Notes under the pieces: generated by a model
What the model saw: only the letters and a program-made list of their open reading frames with translations
Databases searched by the model: none
What the model was told of the DNA's origin: nothing
DNA from: Cannabis sativa
Taxonomy: Eukaryota; Streptophyta; Magnoliopsida; Rosales; Cannabaceae
Assembly: GCF_029168945.1 (NCBI RefSeq)
Contig: NC_083603.1
Span: forward strand, 47,812,406-47,876,405
Reading direction: 5' to 3'
DNA length: 64,000 bases
Shown here: positions 56,007-64,000 of the stretch, piece by piece
How the letters are laid out: the number at the start of each line of letters is the position of its first letter
How positions within the stretch are numbered: the first letter of the stretch is position 1
Translations under genes and position numbers: made by a program

Positions 56007-56954
56007 TTACCTGAGTGCCACATCAATAAGCGGTTGACGCCCGTAATAAGCGTCATGCAAGACAACTTGAAAATTGTTGTTATACTTGCCTTCAAGCTTG
56101 GCAAGTGATGAGTTTGAACCAAAATCAGCACCAACAACATAAGACTTTGGATGATGAGCTTGGGGAGATGCCTTTTGTAGCTTGTAGAGGATATAATATG
56201 GTGTTGATGAAATATATGAATTCATTGGTGGTTTATTAGTCAATATCATTGATGAAGTTGAATCAATGATGCCATGTTCTTCTTCATCCTCCAATGTCAC
56301 AGTTTCTACACATTCATCTAACAACACTTCTTCTTGTTGCTCACTCTCCACTTGGCTATCCATACCCTTGCTTGTGATTTCATATTCAATGAGTTCCTCT
56401 TCACAAGGATCTTGATCTTCAATTGTAGGCTCATTATCTTCCTTGTATTCAAATAATGACCCTTCTTCATTGTACCAACAACTCTCATAACTTTCATCAT
56501 TGGAGTTATTACATTCTGAATCATGAGTCATTGAATTATCACACAAGGATCTCACCATGTCAGTTAAGCGGTTAATCTCTCCTGGAAGTGATTGTAGAAG
56601 TGATAGTAGTTGCTCCTCTTTTTCAGTTTGTTGGGATGAATTTGGGCAATAAGGTGGGTATTGGTGACTCCAACCCTGAAGTGATGGATCCCAATGCCAG
56701 TCGTAATCAAAATCTGCCATGTTATTCAACAGATTTATTACATCATAGCCTCTCATTAATAGAGGTGCTCCAGTTGCCTCTGCTCCATAATCAACCCAAC
56801 TTCTTGTTTCATCATTAAGCCCATTATAAAAGAGCCACGTAAAACACCCACTTGAGAAAGTGGGATAACATCTCTCTCCAAGCTCTTTAAATCTCCTCCA
56901 AGCAGAATAGAATGGTTCATTGTGTTGTTGGGCAAAATCCTCAAGATATAACAT
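56007..56954 (-). CDS. Truncated Gag-like protein of gypsy element
   Basis: Open frame of 315 codons with its own ATG about 290 nt after the PBS. Residues 1-95 match the C-terminal half of plant retrotransposon gag (FAQQHNEPFYSAWRRFKELGERCYPTF, LFYNGLNDETRSWVDYGAEATGAPL, NLLNNMADFDYDWHW). The rest is acidic low-complexity sequence (EDNEPTIEDQDPCEEELIEYE), and the end reads LHDAYYGRQPLIDVALR. There is no zinc knuckle, protease or polymerase. An intact frame in a young insertion suggests it was recently expressed or under selection, but whether it functions is unknown. Confidence 0.8.
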   Translation of the reverse strand: MLYLEDFAQQHNEPFYSAWRRFKELGERCYPTFSSGCFTWLFYNGLNDETRSWVDYGAEATGAPLLMRGYDVINLLNNMADFDYDWHWDPSLQGWSHQYPPYCPNSSQQTEKEEQLLSLLQSLPGEINRLTDMVRSLCDNSMTHDSECNNSNDESYESCWYNEEGSLFEYKEDNEPTIEDQDPCEEELIEYEITSKGMDSQVESEQQEEVLLDECVETVTLEDEEEHGIIDSTSSMILTNKPPMNSYISSTPYYILYKLQKASPQAHHPKSYVVGADFGSNSSLAKLEGKYNNNFQVVLHDAYYGRQPLIDVALR

Positions 56955-57242
56955 CTGGATTTATCTTGCAGGTCAAACTCATAAGTAACACATTAGTAAA
57001 ATTAAAAGAAAAATAAAACTAAATTAATACTAAAAAGATAAAAATTTGAAACAACAAAATTAATACTAAAACTAAAAAGTAAAACCAAATTAGAACAAAA
57101 TTTAATTTTTAATAATATTACAAAATTTAATCTAAAAGAAACAGATTAGAAATAAGCAAAAAGAATTAACCAAAGTAGAAGTTAGTATAATTTTATGTAA
57201 TATCAATCTTTATACAATTCCCCGGCAACGGCGCCAAAAACT

Positions 57243-58611
57243 TGTTGCTATATTTATAAACGCTACGCAAGTATACGCAATCAAGTAGTAAAATCTCACA
57301 CAGGTGAGGTCGATCCCACAGGGAATTGGATTAAGTACCACTAAATTATACTTATGATTCTATTCAGCAAATCGAAAGCAATTATGATTTAAAACAGTAA
57401 AATATAAAAGAAATTCAGAAAACTTAATAACACAATTGAAAGTTGAGCAAGATGAGACAATAGGGAGGAGAATCCTGTTGTTGTTTACCCAAATCGTTAA
57501 TGATTAATTACTATCCTATTCTTGCAGTGAATGACAGATTATGAAATAACCTAGCTCCTTTCAGATCTTCTAGATTCTAAATCACATGTTATCTAATTAA
57601 TTCCTTAATTAAACTAACATGAAATCAGCATTAAGTAATAATCTACTCGTCACATAAGTCATGTAAATACTTTCGTTTCACATAAAACATCGATTATCTT
57701 AATTTTAGCATTCTCAATTCTCACTTTTCAGATTTCGAATTGAGATCATAGAGCATGCACAAGGTGATCAATCTTAAACATGAAATTAAGAACAAATTAA
57801 GATAATTTCACACACAAGAATTGAGGAATGGTAATTAAACATTAACTAGGCAAAACATTAAACAACAATCATCATCCTCCCTAAATGGGAAATTTAGTTC
57901 AGAAATAAATCCATAACCATTCCTATAGCAATATTCAACATAAATAAATTAAAGAGGAATAAAGAAAAGAACTGTTGGAGGATGAATTCTGGATCTTCAC
58001 TTGAATCTCTATGCTCTTCCTGCCGCTCTCAGCTGTGTTTTAGGGTTCCAAATCGCTCTCTTTTGACTTCCAATCGCAGTTTTCTATTTATATCTAATTT
58101 TTAGGGTTCGTCGGACAAAAATACCCCTGACCGTACGGACGCTCGCCGCGGCCAAAAGTGGTCTCGCCGCGGCCAAAAGTGCATCAAAAAACTACGTTTC
58201 TGCCCAGACTTTCTAGCCGCGGCCATGGAAATCTCGCCGCGGCGAGATGGAATTTTCTGCTTCGATCTGTTTTAGTAAAATGAGCGTAACTTTCTCATCC
58301 GAACTCCAAATGAGCTGATTCAAGATGCGTTGGAAAGATAAAAAAGAGATCTAAAACTTTTATGTTTTGACTTTTTCCAAAATATGAACACAACATAGTC
58401 GAATTTAGGCTTGAAGTTTCAGCTTTATTCTCTTTTAAAGTTTTCTCTATTTTATAGATCACTGTTTTCCGAAATTTGTCCAATTTATACATCCCAAGTG
58501 TAGAAACCTGAAATCAAAGAAAACAAGCGTAATTCTATTCCAAAAATAATAATAAAGAAGAAAAACAACTATAAAATGTGACCCAAAACTTAGGCTAAAA
58601 ATAGCCTAACA
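57243..58611 (-). repeat. 5' LTR of gag-only gypsy element
   Basis: 1369 bp, nearly identical to the other LTR. A visible difference cluster is near 58200-58210 (TTTCTGCCCAG versus TTTCCGCCGTA). Confidence 0.94.
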
Positions 58612-60387
58612 CGTATCACCCTGATTGTCAAAAGTAGGCTTAACTAACAAATCAAAGAACACGGATAACACTCTTGAGATTGAACCTAACCATATCAGGA
58701 TTGAGATCATTTGATCTAGGATCAACAGGTGATATTGAATTGAATAGATATTACGGTAAATTTTAATATATCTAATCAAAGTTCAATATCGGTCCCTTCC
58801 GATGTATACTCCATACATCCGATACTGGTAAACTTTGCCAATGTCCTGGAAAGGACATAACACTTTTCCAAGGTGTAAGAATACCTATCGCTGATTATAC
58901 CATGTCAGTCTAAATCCAGTGTTCTGACAAATCAGGGAATAAACTTTTGAATATATGATTAAGATTATATTCCACTGTGCTGACAACACTATAATCTTAT
59001 CAAATTCATATGTTCTGGACTTAAAAAGAATTCATACATTATATACATATAATCATGACATAAATCATGTGAACCATGCAACATAAAATGTTATTTGTCA
59101 TCTTTATTAATAAGTAAATCTAATTATATGAAATGAGTTTTATTTAGGGCATAAAACCCAACAGTGAACGCATGGGAAAGATTGAAGGAGTTGTTGAGGA
59201 AGTGCCCACACCATGGTATTCCTCATTGTATCCAACTTGAGACATTTTACAATGGTCTCAATGCAGCCTCTAGGATGGTGTTGGACGCTTCCGCTAATGG
59301 AGCCATTCTTTCCAAGTCTTACAATGAAGTTTTTGAGATTTTAGAAAGAATAGCTAGCAACAAGTATCAATGGTCAACTAATAGAGCTCCTACAAGTCGA
59401 AAAGTAGCGGGTGTTCTTGAAGTAGATGCTCTGACCACTCTAAACGCTCAAATGGCCTCAATGACCAACATTTTAAAGAACATGAATATGGGAGGAAGTG
59501 TACAACCAGCTGCTGCCATTCAAAGGGAAGAAATTTCTTGTGTGTATTATTGTGGTGATGGGCATACTTTTGAAAATTGCCCTTCAAATCCAGCTTCCGT
59601 TTGCTATGTGGGTAACCAAAATTTCAACCGCAACAACAATCCATACTCAAACTCCTACAATCCGGCATGGAAGCATCATCCGAATTTTTCATGGGGAGGT
59701 CAAGGGGCAAGTTCAAATGGAGCACAAGCACAAGGAAAACAAACATTTCCACTGCGATTTTCTCAACGACCAAGACCTTAACAAGCACACTAACCTCAAG
59801 GCTCTCAAACTAGTTCTTTGGAGAGCTTAATGAGAGATTATATGGCCAAGAATGATGCTGTAATTCAAAGCCAGGCAGCATCTCTTTGAAATCTTAAAAT
59901 TCAATTGGGGCAATTAGCTAATGATTTGAAGAATAGACCACAAGGCACTTTGCCTAGTGACACCGAAAACCCACGAAGAGATGGTAAAGAGCATTGCAAA
60001 GCGGTAACCTTGAGAAGTGGAAAAATTCTGGAGCAAAATGTGGCTGCAACAAAAGGCAGTAAGGAGCCATCTTCAATCCAAAAAGAGGGGGAAATGAAGA
60101 AAAAACCAGAAATTTTAGCTGCTGAAATTCCCCTAGTAGTTACAGCATCCGATCAGCATTCTACTACAGAAAAGCCTTTGCAAAAGCCACCTCCACCATT
60201 TCCTCAACGATTGAAGAAGCAACAAGATGATGGTCAATTCCAGAGATTTCTTGATGTTCTAAAGCAGCTCCACATCAATATACCATTAGTGGAAGCTTTG
60301 GAGCAAATGCCAACCTATGTAAAGTTTTTAAAGGACATTTTGACAAAAAAAAAAGGAGGCTTGGCAAGTTTGAAACAGTTGCTTTGA

Positions 60388-61385
60388 AAGAGCGTAGTAG
60401 GAATTTTCAGAGCAAAGTACACAAAAAAAGAGGGTACAAAGAATAGAAGAAGAAGATTAAGAAGAAGCAGAAGAAGGCAACCATCAATAGAGAAGATTTG
60501 AGCTCACAAACTCATTTCTTTTGCTCTCCTCTTCCATTTTGTATCATTTTCTACTCTTTGATATTCTCTTTAGCTCGATGAAAATGTTAGTTTCTTGTTT
60601 TAGGTTTTTAATTTCAGACATGAAATAAGATCTTTGAGATTTGGGTGGTTATGAACCCTTTTATGAGCTAGTGCTTGATTTGCAATGGTTGAAGTAATCC
60701 TATCTTTGTTCAATTAGATGTGATGAAATGTTGATTGAATGTTAATTTTTGGCCAGATTTAACATTTAGTAAGCTAGATCTTACTTGGAAAAGTAAGACC
60801 TAGTTGAACCCTTCTAATTGATGCATGATTTTCACATCTCTTATAGGTATTAATTAAAAGTAGAATATGCATATTTTGCTACCGTGCATAACTAAAGATT
60901 TGATGCTACATTGGATTTTTTGTGGCCTGATTTAGTGTAGGAATGCTTTGTTGAGGTTATGAATGGTATATTGCAGGTTTTGGAAAAAGCTTGCTAATTT
61001 TTTGTTGAAATCTGTTAACTCTGATAGGATTGCTAAGTCATTGCTGTATCAACTGGAGCATACCAGGGGAAATTTAACCACCCAAGTCTATTTTCTAAAT
61101 CTGAAATTATCACAACTTTAATCACTCTTAGCTTCTTAATTTTAGTTTATTTAGCTTAAAATATTATTTCTCTACTCTAGAATTAAGGTTAAGAATTTTT
61201 TCTCTTGAATTGATTAGTTATTTTGCTTTCTTTTTACTTGTAACTTTTGAATTGCTTTTAGTTGATTTTTCATTATTTAGTGTAAAAGTCCCTGTGGATA
61301 CGAACTTTGATTACTTATCATTGTACTACTTGTTTGTGATTGTGTACACTTGTGCAATTATAAATTGATATAATTTTCACAACAG
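60388..61385 (+). repeat. Partial LTR of a related Athila/Tat-type element
   Basis: Follows the truncated gag directly. Its layout parallels 50150-51225 (purine-rich leader, AAACTCATTTC...CTTTAGCTCGATG, CCCTGTGGATACGA near 61291, ending TTTTCACAACA at 61385), but the sequence is clearly diverged. No PBS follows, so it is a 3' LTR or a chimeric junction. Confidence 0.55.
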
Positions 61386-62170
61386 CCACCTTGCTTGCAG
61401 CACCATTTTGCGACTTCCTCTGCATTGGCATTCTAAGTGTCCTCAGGGAAAATATTTCCCCCAAGTCATTGGGTCTCAGTAGGCGACATAGCACGAAAAG
61501 CATATTGGCTAATTCAATTGCCTACACTCTAAGAATTGCGAAGTCAAAGTCAGGAAGCTTGGACAAAGTCGTATAAATATAATCAGAAACGGCTTGATCA
61601 TGTTGTTTCTTCCTGATCTCCTTTTGATTTTCAAGGTCGTGAACGAGTTCGCCAAATCGCAATTCCAAAAGTTTGACCTTTTCCTTCGCTTACTCGTTGG
61701 CTTTCCTAAGATCCTCGATGTATTTGTCCTTCGAGGTCACGTCCAACTTCAGTTTTCTTATACCGTCCTGAAGAAGCATGTTCTGTTTCCTCAGGAGGTC
61801 AAGCTACTTAGAACCTACGACAAAAGCCCGCGAGAGCATGGTCATAAATTGTGAAGCCAATTCTGCATAACGTGGCATCAAGTCCTTGGCAGGAACCCCC
61901 TTGACCTTAGAAACAAACTCATCGCTCACAAATTTGTCCTGAAGAGCTATGAAGTCGTGGGCCCTAACAACAAGATCAATCACGACCTTCTTTCCCTTAT
62001 CTTAAGCAGATTTGTGCTGCTTCTTGGACGAGTCAGCCACTTGCGTAGGGGCAGTGTCATTTTTTCTCTTCTGCAGAATCACTGGAGAAGTTGTCGCAAT
62101 ACCAACCTTAGGCTTTCAGTTGAGAATGTGAGCTTGCTTCAGGAATGTCATTTATAGGAGAAGACCATGA
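61386..62170 (-). pseudogene. Decayed coiled-coil ORF of a plant retroelement-type protein
   Basis: Minus-strand frames read HDFIALQDKFVSDEFVSKV, LASQFMTMLSRAFVVGSK, then a heptad-rich LRKQNMLLQDGIRKLKLDV and LRKANE...VKLLELRFGELVHDLE, with stops in between. This resembles the C-terminal coiled coil found in many plant retrotransposon-associated ORFs. The exact family is not identified. Confidence 0.5.
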
Positions 62171-62223
62171 GATAAGAATATTTTTCATAGCATAAAAAAA
62201 CATGTATATGTCAAATGCATTAT

Positions 62224-64000
62224 GTAACACCCTAACTACCTTAGGCGTATTACGTGATTTTTAAACGTACTGTGCAGCTCGTTGCTAATCAACGAGGTTT
62301 ATGGAAAAACGTGATTAATTAAAATTTTGCTTTTTAATTAAATTTATAAACCATATTACAAAAGACTCGGGATCCCGATTATAAAATCATTTACAAAAAG
62401 GTTTAACTGTTTAACCATTACATAAAAATAAAAGTCGTCTAACGACCAGTTACAAAAATTCAGCCTTGCTGTCCCGAGGATCGTACGCTCCAGGCCTAAC
62501 CGCCCCGACATGTACAATCTCATAAGCTCGCTCACGGTCCATCAGCTATAGCCTTGCCTTTACCTACACATGAACGTAAACTGTGAGTCGACAGACTCAG
62601 TAAGAAAAGCATAATAATATCATACATAATTCTAACTGCCGTGTCCAACACGATACTGAGTCCCGCTACTGCCATGTCCAACATGGTACTGAGCCACTAC
62701 TGCCATGTCCAACATGGTACTGAGTTCTGAACGTTCATAGGGACGGTACTATTGACAAGTATCCTCCTGATCGGTCGAACCGGTCATACTCCGGCTGCTG
62801 GTCATACTCCAGCCTGTACCGACGGATAGGTCAATATGACCGAACCACCAACCAAATGTCACTGATCGGTCGAACCGGCCATACTCCGCCGTCGGTCATA
62901 CTCCGACATGTACCGACGTGACAGGGTTGGATGGTTCGAAGCCTATATACATGACTAATGTAATCTAGCAGGCTTCCTACATGCACGCTAAACATGTAAT
63001 CTACATATGCATACTGTTATACTAATCTTACCTGGATTCCGATTTCAGGTGTGCCGGTCAACCTGACTGGAACTGAAGCTGAGCGGCGGAAAACTGGCTC
63101 CTAAACCATAAAAATCACAACGCTATAAGTGACACGCTAAATCACTTCCCGGGGACTAAAACTTGGAACTAAAAGTTTCCCTATCGATAAAAAGCATGGC
63201 AATACCCCTAAAAACATAAAAACGAGGAAAACTAGGGTTCTGAAAAATTCCCCAACCGGAATTCCGGTTCTGGGAATTACTGAACCCTCATCCGGAATTC
63301 CGGATGCACAACCGGAATTCCGGTTCCTCGCAGGCAGCAAACCAAATTTTTCATAACTCGACCAATTCAACCCCAAATGGTTCCAAACTTTCCAGACATG
63401 TTCTATACCTTCCCTAGAACATTTCTAAGGCCTCAAACTAACCCAGAAACCACAGAATCAAAAACCACCATTAAAGCTCAAGCTTTGAGTTCTAAACTCA
63501 AACTTGAGCAATTCTCACAAACATGCATTCAAGCCTAGTTAATTCTACTCAAATATGCATGAAATCACCTCTGAAAACTATTAGAAACTACAGCAACAAC
63601 ACAATAACAGAATCACTATATTTTCCTCCAAAAACCACATTTTTGCATAGAAAATTCAAAGCTTTAAACAATCTATCCAATATGCTTTCAAAATCACATA
63701 AACAACCCTAATCTAACATGCTTAAACTCAGAACAACAACCAGATTTCAGCAGCAACAACAACAACTAATCAAGCATGCATTTCATCAATTTTCATAAAA
63801 ATCTCAAGAAAACTAATTAGAAAAAGCTAGACAAGAATTACCTTGATTAGAGACACACTAACTAGCTGAAATTTACTTGAAATTGAAGAGGAAAAATCAC
63901 CCTTGAAGCTGCCTCAAATGGCCGAAAAGAGAGAGAGAGAGTTGAGAGAGTTTTCTTTGAGAAAAATGTAATTTTTCTAAGTTTGGGAAAAAATGAAATA
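62224..64000. repeat. Long terminal-repeat-like sequence, right copy (inverted relative to 1-1947)
   Basis: Starts TGTAACACCC at 62224 and aligns over its length to the reverse complement of 1-1947. The ATCAACGAGGTTTATGG block (62290), the CGGTCATACTCCGG repeats (62773-62935), the hairpin words (62635-62725) and the CCGGAATTCCGG words (63254-63325) all recur. It is truncated by the window end. Confidence 0.65.

Larger units (their letters stand above)
53336..58611 (-). mobile_element. Young gag-only Ty3/gypsy element (TR-GAG-like, Athila-type PBS)
   Basis: LTRs 53336-54703 (3') and 57243-58611 (5') differ at very few sites. They are flanked by the exact duplication CGTAT (53331-53335 and 58612-58616). 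The PBS on the minus strand, TGGCGCCGTTGCCGGGGA (57219-57236), follows the 5' LTR, and a TTTGGGGGAATT purine tract precedes the 3' LTR. Its only gene is gag-like (56007-56954). It lies within a copia solo LTR. Confidence 0.94.
51961..59163 (-). mobile_element. Copia-family solo LTR (minus), interrupted by a gypsy element
   Basis: TGTTGGAAATTATTTTACC at 51961 and the complement of the family start, ...AAAACCCAACA, at 59163 are both LTR ends. An exact duplication, GTGAA, flanks it (51956-51960 and 59164-59168). Without the insert at 53336-58616 it is about 1.92 kb, the normal LTR length of this family. Confidence 0.9.
51361..60387 (+). pseudogene. Athila-type gag, broken by stops and by a solo LTR
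   Basis: Starts MNEQEEDRKLAPIDP after the PBS. Stops are at 51406, 51553 and 51745 in the same frame. The retrotransposon gag core follows (PTEDPHLHIRSFLEVSDSF, LFPFFLRDRARAWLNSLPPGS, NWNDLAEKFLRKYFSPTRNAKFRSEI). After the solo LTR (51961-59163) it continues WERLKELLRKCPHHGIPHCI...FYNGL and a knuckle, CVYYCGDGHTFENCP (about 59540-59585). Further stops are near 59779 and 59887. The last part ends FLKDILTKKK at the gag/protease border (60387), where the element is truncated. Confidence 0.85.

Overview
The window reads as nuclear DNA of an angiosperm, probably a eudicot. It is AT-rich and consists almost entirely of nested retrotransposons, with a large Mutator-like DNA transposon and one small spliced host gene. 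The retroelement types (Ty1/copia, Athila-type Ty3/gypsy, plant LINEs with DUF4283 ORF1, a Cassandra TRIM carrying 5S rRNA sequence) are plant-specific or typical of plants. The species cannot be named from sequence alone. A TE-rich Rosales-type genome is compatible, but that is only a guess.

Layout. 1-1947: one copy of a long terminal-repeat-like sequence whose inverted counterpart occupies 62224-64000. 1950-3305: a copia LTR fragment, then a tandem Cassandra TRIM (minus strand). 3306-12765: an old plus-strand LINE split by a full-length minus-strand LINE (3818-9339), with a 14-bp target duplication on both sides. 13112-14870: the only convincing host gene, mitochondrial-type ribosomal protein bL12 (minus strand), with an intron in its 5'UTR. 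15000-43481: a Mutator-like element (MULE) of about 8 kb that carries two convergent genes, a spliced DUF1985/Ulp1-like cysteine protease (plus) and a MULE transposase (minus). Each gene is split by a copia-type LTR retrotransposon (A at 17485-27722, B at 32284-42392), each with a perfect 5-bp target duplication. 43486-47410: a large near-perfect inverted repeat with arms of about 1.8 kb, built from a gypsy LTR plus a copia pol fragment. 47411-49330: chimeric copia and gypsy debris. 49712-61385: Athila-type gypsy remains. Their gag is interrupted by a copia solo LTR (51961-59163), which is itself interrupted by a young gag-only gypsy element (53336-58611). 61386-62170: a decayed coiled-coil ORF.

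The copia and gypsy insertions look recent: LTR pairs are nearly identical by eye and target duplications are intact. Yet they have little or no coding capacity (A has only pol relics, B has gag with one stop, the gypsy element has gag only), so they must have been mobilised by proteins supplied in trans. Both MULE genes are also broken. Nothing in the window looks like a currently autonomous element. The young LINE has a long open ORF2, but it carries a substitution in the RT catalytic dyad and an ORF1 frameshift.

The least explained signals are: (i) a TGCGAT word repeated many times, always on the sense strand, in the long introns of both MULE genes; (ii) small clusters of GC-rich palindromes at a comparable place in three unrelated terminal-repeat families; (iii) a conserved structured leader shared by the two non-autonomous copia elements; and (iv) the 43.5-47.4 kb long inverted repeat.
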